Shown here: piece by piece, positions 17,926 through 26,424 of the stretch | Position numbering within the stretch: position 1 is the stretch's first letter | How the letters are laid out: every line of letters starts with the position of its first letter | NCBI RefSeq assembly: GCF_000733725.1 | Contig: NZ_JMQM01000002.1 | Span: forward strand, 186,001-250,000 | Length of the DNA: 64,000 bases | Origin: Nitratireductor basaltis | GTDB lineage: Bacteria; Pseudomonadota; Alphaproteobacteria; Rhizobiales; Rhizobiaceae | Reading direction: 5' to 3' | Made by a program: the position numbers and the translations under genes | The notes under the pieces: generated by a model | Seen by the model: only the letters and a program-made list of their open reading frames with translations | Databases searched by the model: none | What the model was told of the DNA's origin: nothing

Positions 17926-20451
17926 CTATTCCGCAGCTTCGCGAACGCCCTTGGGCATCAGGGGAAAGCGGCAGGTGACCGTGGTTCCGCGCCCTTCACC
18001 CGTGTCGATCTTCACTGTCCCGCCGTGCAGTTCGACGAAGCTTTTCACGATTGAGAGGCCCAGCCCTGCGCCGCGTTTGCGCCCGCCATTGCTGCGAGGC
18101 TCGAACCGGCGGAAGATCGTTTGCAGAACCTCGGCGGACATGCCGGGGCCCTCATCGTGAACGGCAAAGGCCACCCCGTTGCCGGTGTTGCTGGCCGTCA
18201 TGGTTATTCGGCTGCCTTCAGGAGCGTGATTGGCGGCATTGGAGAGTAGATTATAGAGGATCTGGCGCAGGCGATTTTCGTCGGCGTGGAAAACTGCAGG
18301 TGCATTTTCGGCGTGCAGGTCAAGCATGATGCCGTGCTCGCGCAAGCGTTCCGATATCAGTTCGGCCGCCGACTGCATGGTTTCACGAACCGGGACCTCG
18401 CCGATCTCGAGTTCCATTATGCCGGCATCGACCGTCGCAAGATCAAGGATGTCATTGACGACCGTCAGAAGCATCGATGAAGACGAACCGATATGATCGA
18501 CATATTCCTTCTGCTTCTGGTTCAATGACCCGGTCGTCCCCAAGGCCAGCAACTCGGTGAAGCCAATGATGTTGGTCAGCGGCGAGCGCAGCTCGTAGGA
18601 GACGTGCTGGACGAAATCGTTCTTCAGCTTGTCTGCGCGCTCCAGCGCCTCGTTCTTTTCCTTCAGGGCACGCTCGACATTCACACTGTCCGTGACATCG
18701 ACAAAGGTCATCATCACCTGCCCATTGGGTAGATGTATGATCGCGTAGGACAGGATCGTGCCGTCATGCAATTCGGTGCGTCCGTGGCTGTCACGACGCT
18801 CATCGTCGAAGCCGGTGGCGGCGGCGACGAAATTGTCCCAGGGACTGTCATCGGCCACCCCGTCACAGGCGGCTTTCAGGATGGAGATGTGGACATCGCC
18901 CTCCACCAGCCGCTCGGGTATGTTCCACAGTGTGCGGAACGCGGGGTTCGAGAGGCGCAGTCGCCCGTCAGGTCCGAAGACAGCGACACCTTCGGCAAGA
19001 TTGTCGAGGGTCTCGCTCTGCACACGGACCACGGTGTTGTAGCGCGTCTCCAGATCTATCTTCTCGGTGAGGTTCTCGAAGATCCAGGTCACGCCACCCT
19101 TGGGCTGCGGATTGGCGATGACGCGGATCGTGCGCCCGTCGGGCAGATGCCACCAATGCTCTTCCGGCTCGACCGCGCGGTAGGCGCCGAGCAGTTGTTC
19201 CTTCCAGCGGCGCCACTCAGGCTGTTCCGCCAGCTTGCCCTCGGAACGGAGACGGTCGAGGACCAACGCGTTCTCGGGCGAATTGTCGAGGAAGCCCGCG
19301 TCCATGTCCCAGAGTTTCTGAAATGCCTGATTGTAGAAGCGCAGCTTCTGACCCTGGTCGAAGATCGCGACGGCGGTGGTCAGCTGATCAAGGGTGTCGG
19401 CGTGATTGCGGACCGTGCTCTCATATTCGCGCTCAAGCGTCTCGATGGCGCTTGTATCAAAGGCGATACCGGCACTGCCCTTCTCGCTCGCGACATCGGT
19501 GACGGTGAAGGCACGGCGGTCACCGCCAACCACGGTGGCCAGGCGGGCGGAGAAGGAGGGCTGTACCGCATGGACCTTGGCAATTTCATCACGCGCGGTG
19601 GCGGGCAGGAATTCGCGCTGCTGTGCCACGACCTCACCTTCCGTGGTCATGTCGACAGCACGGGCATAGGCATTGTTGACCCATTTCAGGGCACCCGTCT
19701 CATCACGCAGCCACATGGGCGTGTCGAGATGATCGGCCAGGTCCAGAAGATTCCGGTGATCCTCCAGGATACGTTGGTGCTCCAGCTTGAGCCGCGCATT
19801 CTGGCGCTGTGTTTCACTGAGAGAAAGGAAGCGAACAACAGCATGGAGCGCCGATTTGCGCCCTTGCGCCTCCAGCAGAAGACCTTCGCGGGTTTCGAGA
19901 ACGAGTTCGAAGGGCTCTCCGCGTTCGCGCAGTTCCCTGACGGCCCTGTCGAGACTTGCCGCTGACTTGGCTGTCAGCCATCTGCCGAACGCCAGGAAGG
20001 TGCTGCGTTCAAGAGGCGCACCGCTTTCCGCCGACAGTTCTCCGACCACTGAAGGTCGTGCGCCCTCTCCCGGCCAAAGGACGATGCGCTGATCCTTCAG
20101 ATTGAGCAGCGTTTCGGAGCGAGCCAATGCATTGGTCAGTTCGGCCACACGGGATTGAAGCGCGACATTTTCGGCGGCAGTGCGCTGGCGCAGGCGGATG
20201 AGCGCGATCGCGGACAGCAATGCTGCCCCCAGCACGCCTGTGACGATGGAGAAGTGTATGACTTCGACAGCACCGACAGAGATTTTTCCCAGACCCGGGA
20301 CGACCACCGCATTCTGGGCACCTGCAACCACAGGTGTGAACATGCTGCCGCCGAGCGCCAGCGAAAGCGCCCGAGCAAAACCGCTGCCCCGTTTGCGTTT
20401 ATGGCCTTGAAGCCCTGCGCCCCCGCATTGTTGCGGGTCCAGCCCCGGCAT
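17926..20451 (-). CDS. divL: DivL-type cell-cycle sensor (tyrosine in H-box)
   Basis: An 841-residue membrane-anchored histidine-kinase-like protein. Hydrophobic segments lie at about 26-46 and 58-85, a coiled region follows, then several PAS-like modules, a DHp helix pair and an HATPase_c domain (N-box LYNLLSNAANHAPEG, G1 DEGPGMS, G2 GAGLGLSIVKSF). The H-box reads HVSYELRSPLT: Tyr619 occupies the phospho-accepting histidine position. This is the hallmark of DivL, the essential Caulobacter pseudokinase that links DivK to CckA and CtrA. The ATG at 20451 has AGAGG 8 nt upstream, while an upstream TTG frame (20502) lacks this. The TsaE-AmgK gene follows 6 nt after the stop. Confidence 0.92.
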   Translation of the reverse strand: MPGLDPQQCGGAGLQGHKRKRGSGFARALSLALGGSMFTPVVAGAQNAVVVPGLGKISVGAVEVIHFSIVTGVLGAALLSAIALIRLRQRTAAENVALQSRVAELTNALARSETLLNLKDQRIVLWPGEGARPSVVGELSAESGAPLERSTFLAFGRWLTAKSAASLDRAVRELRERGEPFELVLETREGLLLEAQGRKSALHAVVRFLSLSETQRQNARLKLEHQRILEDHRNLLDLADHLDTPMWLRDETGALKWVNNAYARAVDMTTEGEVVAQQREFLPATARDEIAKVHAVQPSFSARLATVVGGDRRAFTVTDVASEKGSAGIAFDTSAIETLEREYESTVRNHADTLDQLTTAVAIFDQGQKLRFYNQAFQKLWDMDAGFLDNSPENALVLDRLRSEGKLAEQPEWRRWKEQLLGAYRAVEPEEHWWHLPDGRTIRVIANPQPKGGVTWIFENLTEKIDLETRYNTVVRVQSETLDNLAEGVAVFGPDGRLRLSNPAFRTLWNIPERLVEGDVHISILKAACDGVADDSPWDNFVAAATGFDDERRDSHGRTELHDGTILSYAIIHLPNGQVMMTFVDVTDSVNVERALKEKNEALERADKLKNDFVQHVSYELRSPLTNIIGFTELLALGTTGSLNQKQKEYVDHIGSSSSMLLTVVNDILDLATVDAGIMELEIGEVPVRETMQSAAELISERLREHGIMLDLHAENAPAVFHADENRLRQILYNLLSNAANHAPEGSRITMTASNTGNGVAFAVHDEGPGMSAEVLQTIFRRFEPRSNGGRKRGAGLGLSIVKSFVELHGGTVKIDTGEGRGTTVTCRFPLMPKGVREAAE

Positions 20452-20566
20452 GTGGTCTACCTCTCCGCCGCACGATTTTCCGGCCACCCCTTTCACGCCC
20501 AACCGCTACTTACCGTGGCACCCCTCGAATCACCGCACTGTACCGTTATGAAGATTCCTCGTGAAG

Positions 20567-20596
20567 AAGGGCGCGCGACAAAAATCGCACGCCCTT
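20567..20596 (-). terminator. Possible terminator after ahcY
   Basis: An 11 bp stem with one G-T pair (AAGGGCGTGCG / CGCGCGCCCTT on the minus strand) closes an ATTTTTGT loop between ahcY and divL. The tail is only CTTC, so it may be weak or serve as an attenuator. Confidence 0.5.
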
Positions 20597-20645
20597 GCAG
20601 CAGCGTCATCCGACACTCAAGATATAGGGGTCAGCCTGCGCAGGC

Positions 20646-22043
20646 TCAGTATCTGTAGTGATCCGGCTTGAATGGTCCTTCGGTGCTCACGCCGATATAG
20701 GCGGCCTGCTCAGCGGAAAGCGTGCTCAGTTTCGCGCCGAGCTTGTCGAGATGGAGACGGGCCACCTTCTCGTCGAGATGTTTGGGCAGGACATAGACCT
20801 TGTTTTCGTAGTTCTGCGGACGGGTCCAGAGTTCGATCTGCGCGAGAACCTGGTTCGTGAAGGAAGCTGACATAACGAAGCTTGGATGACCGGTCGCATT
20901 GCCCAGATTGAGCAAACGGCCTTCCGAAAGAAGCAGGATACGCTTGCCATCGGGGAAGGTGATCATGTCGACCTGGGGCTTCACATTCGTCCATTGCAGG
21001 TTCCGCAAGGCAGAGACCTGAATCTCGTTGTCGAAGTGACCGATATTGCCGACGATCGCCATGTCCTTGAACTTGCGCATATGGTCGAGCGTGATGACGT
21101 CCTTGTTGCCTGTCGTCGTCACAACGATATCCGCATCCGGACCGGCGTCATCAAGCGTCACGACCTCGAAGCCATCCATGGCGGCCTGAAGGGCACAGAT
21201 CGGGTCAACTTCGGTCACCTTCACGCGCGCACCGGCACCGACCAGCGACTGCGCGCAGCCCTTGCCGACATCGCCATAGCCACACACGATGGCCACCTTG
21301 CCGGCCATCATGACATCCGTGGCGCGACGAATGCCATCGACCAGCGATTCCTTGCAGCCATATTTGTTGTCGAATTTCGACTTGGTGACCGAGTCATTCA
21401 CATTGATTGCAGGGAAGGGAAGCAGCCCCTTGTTCTGCAGCTGATAGAGGCGGTTCACACCGGTGGTCGTCTCCTCCGTGACGCCACGGATGGCGTCTCG
21501 CTGACGCTTGAAGAAGCCCGGCGTTTCGGCCATGCGCTTCTTGATCTGCGCGAAGAGGATCTCCTCTTCCTCATTGCCAGGATTTGACAATACGTCCTCG
21601 CCTTCCTCGGCGCGCGCGCCAAGAAGGATATACATGGTGGCGTCGCCGCCATCGTCGAGGATCATGTTGGTGGGTTCGCCGTCCTCCCACTGGAAGATCT
21701 GGTCAGTGTAGGTCCAGTATTCCTCGAGCGTCTCACCCTTGACCGCGAAGACCGGGATGCCGGTTTCAGCGATCGCGGCTGCGGCATGGTCCTGCGTGGA
21801 GAAGATGTTGCAGGACGCCCAGCGCAGTTCCGCGCCCAGCTCGCGCAGTGTCTCGATAAGAACCGCGGTCTGAATGGTCATGTGGAGTGAACCGGAAATG
21901 CGCGCGCCTTTCAGCGGCTTCTCTTCGCCGAACTCCGCGCGGCAAGCCATGAGGCCCGGCATTTCGGTTTCAGCGATTTCGATTTCCTTGCGGCCCCATG
22001 GGGCGAGCGAGATATCTGCGATGATAGAAGATCCGTGGGCCAT
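20646..22043 (-). CDS. ahcY: S-adenosylhomocysteine hydrolase
   Basis: Splits S-adenosylhomocysteine into adenosine and homocysteine using a bound NAD, which relieves product inhibition of methyltransferases. The 465-residue protein has the NAD-binding GYGDVGKG near 261, the catalytic-domain [13 protein letters not shown] segment with the lysine and aspartate, [10 protein letters not shown], and the C-terminal KPDHYRY with the lysine and tyrosine that reach the neighbouring subunit. Length includes the insertion usual in proteobacterial enzymes. GGAG lies about 8 nt before the ATG. A perfect palindrome 88 nt upstream suggests control by SahR. Confidence 0.98.
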   Translation of the reverse strand: MAHGSSIIADISLAPWGRKEIEIAETEMPGLMACRAEFGEEKPLKGARISGSLHMTIQTAVLIETLRELGAELRWASCNIFSTQDHAAAAIAETGIPVFAVKGETLEEYWTYTDQIFQWEDGEPTNMILDDGGDATMYILLGARAEEGEDVLSNPGNEEEEILFAQIKKRMAETPGFFKRQRDAIRGVTEETTTGVNRLYQLQNKGLLPFPAINVNDSVTKSKFDNKYGCKESLVDGIRRATDVMMAGKVAIVCGYGDVGKGCAQSLVGAGARVKVTEVDPICALQAAMDGFEVVTLDDAGPDADIVVTTTGNKDVITLDHMRKFKDMAIVGNIGHFDNEIQVSALRNLQWTNVKPQVDMITFPDGKRILLLSEGRLLNLGNATGHPSFVMSASFTNQVLAQIELWTRPQNYENKVYVLPKHLDEKVARLHLDKLGAKLSTLSAEQAAYIGVSTEGPFKPDHYRY

Positions 22044-22130
22044 TCAGCGCTCCAGTTCAGCAATTGCAGCAGCAAAGCCGCCATAAAGGTGAGCGCTGAT
22101 TAGCAGAAAGCCATTCAGTCGACAACGGAC

Positions 22131-22146
22131 ATAAAGAAATCTTTAT
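22131..22146. promoter_or_regulatory. Palindromic operator upstream of ahcY (SahR-like)
   Basis: ATAAAGA-AA-TCTTTAT is a perfect 7-2-7 inverted repeat, ending 88 nt before the ahcY start. SahR is an ArsR-family regulator of the SAM cycle known to control ahcY in many proteobacteria. Assignment to SahR is inference from position and symmetry. Confidence 0.6.
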
Positions 22147-22182
22147 TCGTGCATGTCCACGGAAGGGGCGCAGAGGCAGTGC

Positions 22183-22485
22183 CTAGACCTCTTCGCCGAA
22201 ACGCTCGGCTATAAGGACGCCCAGTGCATCCAGGACAGCTTCCGCTTCCGGCCCCTCAGCCTTCACATTGATGCTGCATCCGGGGCTCGCCGCAAGCATC
22301 ATCAGCCCCATGATCGAAGTTCCGCCGACGGTGATGCCGTCCTTTTCGACCGAGACCTTCGCGTCATGTGCCTCCACCAGCTGCACGAATTTAGCCGAAG
22401 CGCGCGCGTGAAGGCCGCGCTGATTCACGATGGAAAAATTGCGCTCCTGGACTGCCGTTGCCGCGGTGTTCGGGTTGGCGCTCAT
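22183..22485 (-). CDS. ptsH: HPr phosphocarrier of the nitrogen-type PTS
   Basis: A 100-residue HPr protein. The phosphohistidine His26 lies in NQRGLHARAS, and Ser57 in GGTSIMGL corresponds to the HprK-phosphorylated serine. Having both sites fits the incomplete regulatory PTS of alphaproteobacteria, which lacks sugar permeases and whose phosphorylation reports carbon and nitrogen status. The ATG overlaps the stop of the EIIA gene (ATGA). The kinase gene hprK is two genes upstream. Confidence 0.95.
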   Translation of the reverse strand: MSANPNTAATAVQERNFSIVNQRGLHARASAKFVQLVEAHDAKVSVEKDGITVGGTSIMGLMMLAASPGCSINVKAEGPEAEAVLDALGVLIAERFGEEV

Positions 22486-22883
22486 TTTCCGTTCAGGACC
22501 TGGCTTGCAACATTGATGTATTTCCGGCCCGCAGACTGTGCCTCCTCGAGCGACTGCTTCATGTCATTGCCCGCACGTACGCTTGCGAGCTTGATGAGCA
22601 TGGGCAGGTTCATGCCGGCAACCACCTCGACCCGCCCGGGCGCCATGACGGAGATCGCAAGGTTGGAAGGCGTACCACCGAACATGTCGGTCAGGATGAT
22701 CACGCCGGAACCGGTATCGGCACGTGCAACAGCGTCGACAATGTCACGCCTGCGCTGCTCCATGTCGTCTTCGGCACCGATGGAAACGGTTTCCAGATTC
22801 TCCTGTCGTCCGACAACATGTTCTACGGCGTGGCGGAATTCCTCTGCCAGCTTTCCGTGGGTCACGAGAACGAGGCCTATCAT
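22482..22883 (-). CDS. manX: PTS EIIA, mannose family (regulatory)
   Basis: A 133-residue EIIA-Man domain without fused EIIB. The phosphohistidine is His9 in LVLVTHGKLA, and TDMFGGTPSN near 66-75 is the family signature. With no EIIB or EIIC nearby it is probably a terminal phosphoacceptor used for regulation. The ATG at 22883 has AAGG about 8 nt before it and gives normal family length, so upstream starts to 23024 are rejected. A 219 nt spacer to hprK contains no gene I can support. A TTGACA occurs there on the minus strand without a convincing -10. Confidence 0.93.
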   Translation of the reverse strand: MIGLVLVTHGKLAEEFRHAVEHVVGRQENLETVSIGAEDDMEQRRRDIVDAVARADTGSGVIILTDMFGGTPSNLAISVMAPGRVEVVAGMNLPMLIKLASVRAGNDMKQSLEEAQSAGRKYINVASQVLNGK

Positions 22884-23102
22884 ATGCCGGTCACCTTCAT
22901 CGCGTAACAAGCGCCAATCAAAGGTGATGATAGCGCATTCCCAGCACGGGAAATGATGCACAAGGCTGCCACGTTTATCTGCTCCACGAGTTCGCGTCCC
23001 GCAACAAATGCAAGACTGCATCATCCTGCCTCACGACAAGAGCGCTATCATGTCAACGCACAAGTCGTTGACAAGCCCCTAACTGCTGCAATTTGTCCGA
23101 GT

Positions 23103-23582
23103 TCAGCGCTGGCCTGAAGACCGATCGGACCAGACCGTTCGGCCCAGATGCGCCAAAATGGCTAAAGCGCTACCGGCGGCGTCTTTTCGCGGGAGCAGGA
23201 ATTTGGACATTGTGACGCCACCGATCCGGCAGAGGACATCATGATCCGGCATGCGTGGAGCCTGCTCGTCCGCAACGAGTTCGATCACCAGGTCCATCAC
23301 GGCTGCTTCGAGGTGTGGAGCCCTGGCAATGCCAAAGCCGCGGATCTCCATGAGGCCGGCGATCTCGCCGGGTGCATGGACCAGGAGCCGGTTTCCGGCG
23401 TTCTGAAGGAAAACCTGATCGTCGGACACCAGAAGGCAGGGAATATGCAGTCGCTGACACTGGATCCTCAGCGCATGGGCCAGGCGAGATTTTCCTGATC
23501 CTGGTTCACCGGTGATCAAAACACCCTTTTCGCCGATAACCAGCGCTGTGGCGTGAAGGTTCGGAAAAGCTTCAGTGCTCAT
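23103..23582 (-). CDS. hprK: HPr kinase/phosphorylase, short alphaproteobacterial form
   Basis: A 159-residue protein matching only the C-terminal catalytic domain of HprK. Walker A GEPGSGKS is at 25-32 and the EIRGFGIA signature near 91-98. Firmicute HprK has an additional N-terminal domain of about 130 residues that is absent here. The short form is normal in alphaproteobacteria. It is expected to phosphorylate HPr on Ser57. The ATG at 23582 overlaps the end of chvG by 11 nt, coupling the kinase to the ChvG-ChvI system. Confidence 0.92.
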   Translation of the reverse strand: MSTEAFPNLHATALVIGEKGVLITGEPGSGKSRLAHALRIQCQRLHIPCLLVSDDQVFLQNAGNRLLVHAPGEIAGLMEIRGFGIARAPHLEAAVMDLVIELVADEQAPRMPDHDVLCRIGGVTMSKFLLPRKDAAGSALAILAHLGRTVWSDRSSGQR

Positions 23583-25377
23583 TTTCAGCAGGCAACGACA
23601 CGATGAAGCGCGCGCCGGCATATTCGCCGGCTTCGCTTCCCGGAATGTTCTCGGCAGTCAGGGTCCCGCCATGGGCTTCGACGATCTGACGGCTGATTGA
23701 GAGGCCGAGCCCGGAATTTTGCCCGAAAGCCTCGCCTGCAGGCCTGTCAGTGTAGAAACGCTCGAAAATTCGCTCGATATTCTCGACGCGGATACCCGGT
23801 CCGTTATCTTCCACTTTCAGGATGATCCGGCTCGATGAGCGGGAAAGATGGAGCTCGATCCGTCCGCCTTCATCTGGAACGAAGGAGCGTGCATTCTCGA
23901 TCAGATTGGTGATCACCTGCCCAAGCCGCAGGTCATGGCCGGAGACATAGCACTTCTTGTTTCGCAGCTTCGGATCTGCCGAGAAGGTGATATCGACCTT
24001 CTTCTTCTTGCTGCCGCTCAGATCGCGTGAGGTACGTACAAGATCGTCCACGAATTGCTTGAAATCGAAGCGTTCCGCATCTTCGCGAACCAGCTCGGCA
24101 TCGAGACGGGAGGCATCTGATATATCGCTGATCAACCGATCCAGCCTTCGCACGTCATGCATGATGATCTCGAGAAGGCGCTGGCGGGAGGCTTCGTTGC
24201 GGGCGAGGGGAAGTGTTTCTACGGCGCTGCCCAACGAGGTGAGCGGGTTCTTCAACTCGTGTGCCACATCGGCCGCGAAGCTTTCGATGGCATCAATGCG
24301 GGCATAGAGGGCCTTGGTCATGTCTCCCAGGGCGATGGACAAATTTCCGATCTCATCCTGGCGGTGGGAGAAGTCCGGTATCTCCTCACGGGTACGCACG
24401 CCACGGCGCACGCGGATTGCCGCTGCCGAAAGACGACGCAGCGGATTTGCAATCGTGGAGGCCAGCAGAAGCGAAAGTATGGCGGTAACGACTGCTGCCA
24501 CACCAAACACACCAAGGATCGCACGCCGTTCCTCGGCGACAATTTCATCATAGTCGCCCTGACGTGAAAGCTGGACGGCTCCGAACACGGCCCTGAACCG
24601 CTGAATGGGAACTGCCACCGAAATAATGGTTTCCCCGTTTTCCGCCTGCCATTCCTGATAGGCCGGCGTGCCGGTTGTCAGAGCCGTGATGACCTCCGGA
24701 TAGGCGGTGCCGCTGCCACCTGGCACTTCCTTGTAGATCGGGAAATTGTTGAACCGAAAAAGACGCGAAAGCCACTGGCGTGCCTGGCGAAGAAAGTCCA
24801 GCGGCTCGTCTTCGACGGAAGGCAGGTCGTAGCGGAAGACCTGGCCACTGGAGGAATTCACCTTCGAATCGCTCAGCAGGTTTCCATCAGGATCATAGAT
24901 GCGTGCGCGGGTGCGCGGCGATGGGATCAGGCGTTGAAGCAGCGGCGCAGCCTGTTCCGGATTGATCGTGAAATCAAGGCTGGAAAGGTCATTGCTGCCC
25001 GGCCTCATGCTTTCGCCGGCCTGAAGCTCGAGCAGCTTCTCCGGATTGATCATGACCGTATCCGGCTCGACAGTTGCCGCGCTGGCGATAGCACTTGCGA
25101 CAATCGCACCCTGGGTGCGCAAGCTTTCAATCTGCGCCTCGATCAGACCGGTTCGGTACTGGTTGATATATAGAACACCGACAACCAGCACGCCGATCGC
25201 CGCGAAATTGAGCGTGAGGATACGGCGCGTCAGGCTGGAAAAGAGGTAGTGCCCCAGCATACGCCGCAGCGGAACCGCGACCCAGCTCGACAGCCAGGAA
25301 GACTGGCGTCGCGTACCGGCTTCGCCTGCCCGCTTGTCGCGGGAGCGCGTCTCACCCTGTCGCTCCATAACTGTCAT
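23572..25377 (-). CDS. chvG: Sensor histidine kinase ChvG/ExoS
   Basis: A 601-residue membrane sensor kinase with transmembrane segments at about 53-71 and 287-308 enclosing a periplasmic domain of about 210 residues. A HAMP-like stretch follows, then H-box FAADVAHELKNPLTS (His373) and a complete HATPase domain (NLIENARSFVPDE, DNGPGI, GQNSGLGLSI). In rhizobia and Agrobacterium ChvG responds to acidity and the envelope and is held inactive by ExoR; exoR is not in this window. It follows chvI by 10 nt, and hprK overlaps its end. Confidence 0.96.
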   Translation of the reverse strand: MTVMERQGETRSRDKRAGEAGTRRQSSWLSSWVAVPLRRMLGHYLFSSLTRRILTLNFAAIGVLVVGVLYINQYRTGLIEAQIESLRTQGAIVASAIASAATVEPDTVMINPEKLLELQAGESMRPGSNDLSSLDFTINPEQAAPLLQRLIPSPRTRARIYDPDGNLLSDSKVNSSSGQVFRYDLPSVEDEPLDFLRQARQWLSRLFRFNNFPIYKEVPGGSGTAYPEVITALTTGTPAYQEWQAENGETIISVAVPIQRFRAVFGAVQLSRQGDYDEIVAEERRAILGVFGVAAVVTAILSLLLASTIANPLRRLSAAAIRVRRGVRTREEIPDFSHRQDEIGNLSIALGDMTKALYARIDAIESFAADVAHELKNPLTSLGSAVETLPLARNEASRQRLLEIIMHDVRRLDRLISDISDASRLDAELVREDAERFDFKQFVDDLVRTSRDLSGSKKKKVDITFSADPKLRNKKCYVSGHDLRLGQVITNLIENARSFVPDEGGRIELHLSRSSSRIILKVEDNGPGIRVENIERIFERFYTDRPAGEAFGQNSGLGLSISRQIVEAHGGTLTAENIPGSEAGEYAGARFIVSLPAENEH

Positions 25378-25387
25378 TAGCCGCTAA

Positions 25388-26089
25388 TCAAGCCTCGCGG
25401 AAGCGGTAGCCAACACCGTAGAGGGTTTCGATCATGTCGAAATCGCCATCAACGGCCTTGAATTTCTTGCGCAGGCGCTTGATGTGACTGTCGATGGTGC
25501 GGTCATCCACATAGACCTGCTCGTCATAGGCCGAATCCATCAGCGCATCGCGGCTCTTGACGACGCCGGGGCGCTGAGCGAGCGAATGCAGGATGAGGAA
25601 CTCGGTCACGGTCAGCGTAACGGGCTCGCCTTTCCATGTGCAGGTGTGCCGTTCCTGATCCATGACGAGATGTCCGCGCTCCAGTGAACGGCTCTGCTTC
25701 TCAGCCTGCTTGGATGCGACCTCGCGGGTGGCGCCGCGGCGCAGAACAGCACGGACGCGCTCCGCAAGAAGGCGTTGCGAGAAGGGTTTGCGCACGAAAT
25801 CATCGGCACCCATCTTCAGGCCGAACAGTTCGTCGATCTCGTCATCCTTGGATGTCAGGAAGATAACTGGAATATCGCTTTTCTGACGGAGGCGACGCAG
25901 AAGCTCCATGCCGTCCATGCGCGGCATCTTGATGTCAAGGATGGCCAGGTTCGGCGGACGCGTGGTCAGCCCCTCAAGTGCCGATGCGCCATCGGTGTAT
26001 GTCTCGACGCGATAACCTTCCGACTCCAGCGCGATGGAGACTGAGGTCAGGATGTTGCGATCGTCGTCAACAAGCGCAATCGTTGCCAT
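25388..26089 (-). CDS. chvI: Response regulator ChvI
   Basis: A 233-residue OmpR-type regulator. The receiver domain (1-120) has the acidic pair DDD at 8-10, the phospho-accepting Asp52 in AILDIKMP, and the conserved Lys in RKPFS. The winged-helix DNA-binding domain (about 140-230) has the recognition segment [15 protein letters not shown]. It acts with ChvG on acid response, exopolysaccharide and motility genes in relatives. The ATG at 26089 matches the N-terminus of known ChvI. An in-frame ATG at 26107 is an alternative. It is divergent from pckA across a 335 bp control region. Confidence 0.96.
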   Translation of the reverse strand: MATIALVDDDRNILTSVSIALESEGYRVETYTDGASALEGLTTRPPNLAILDIKMPRMDGMELLRRLRQKSDIPVIFLTSKDDEIDELFGLKMGADDFVRKPFSQRLLAERVRAVLRRGATREVASKQAEKQSRSLERGHLVMDQERHTCTWKGEPVTLTVTEFLILHSLAQRPGVVKSRDALMDSAYDEQVYVDDRTIDSHIKRLRKKFKAVDGDFDMIETLYGVGYRFREA

Positions 26090-26275
26090 ATCATTTGGCT
26101 CCCTCATGAGCATATGTCCCTTGCGTGCTTCGGTGCACCGCAGATGCAGGACAAATTGGGTACAAAATGTGGCACATTCTCCCGACCAAGTCACTCATAT
26201 GCTCGAGGTCGGGCATGCGGCAGCTCAAACCCACAGATGGTGTAGCCTCTTAACTATAACAGGCCTGACTTTCCG

Positions 26276-26292
26276 ATCTAAACGATTTAGAT
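26276..26292. promoter_or_regulatory. Upstream palindromic operator of pckA
   Basis: ATCTAAA-CGA-TTTAGAT is a perfect 7-3-7 inverted repeat centred 141 bp before the pckA ATG. The symmetric AT arms around CG resemble LacI-family operators such as those of PckR, the pckA regulator of Sinorhizobium. Confidence 0.5.
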
Positions 26293-26305
26293 GTTTTTGA
26301 ATTTT

Positions 26306-26321
26306 TTTAAATCGATTAAAC
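26306..26321. promoter_or_regulatory. Second palindromic operator of pckA
   Basis: TTTAAATCGATTAAAC has a perfect AATCGATT core with partly symmetric flanks. Its centre is about 30 bp, three helical turns, from the upstream palindrome, so both would face the same side of the helix. Confidence 0.45.
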
Positions 26322-26424
26322 ATTTGATATCACTATGCTTTTCTGTTTCTGACCAAAGGGCAGAGCGACGCAATTTCTGCAATCTCCCGTGCAGCGACCC
26401 GGTAACCCCTTGATTGGAAAGACT

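Larger units (their letters stand above)
26090..26424. promoter_or_regulatory. chvI-pckA divergent control region
   Basis: A gene-free 335 bp interval between divergent genes. The half next to chvI is GC-rich and featureless to my eye. The pckA-proximal part (about 26270-26340) is markedly AT-rich and holds two inverted repeats, listed separately. Confidence 0.7.

Noticed and set aside
22044-22182. SAH or SAM riboswitch upstream of ahcY
   Set aside because: I could not form a matching structure; a palindromic operator is the visible element.
26270-26340. AT-rich segment before pckA as a replication origin
   Set aside because: No DnaA-like boxes and wrong gene context; operator explanation is better.
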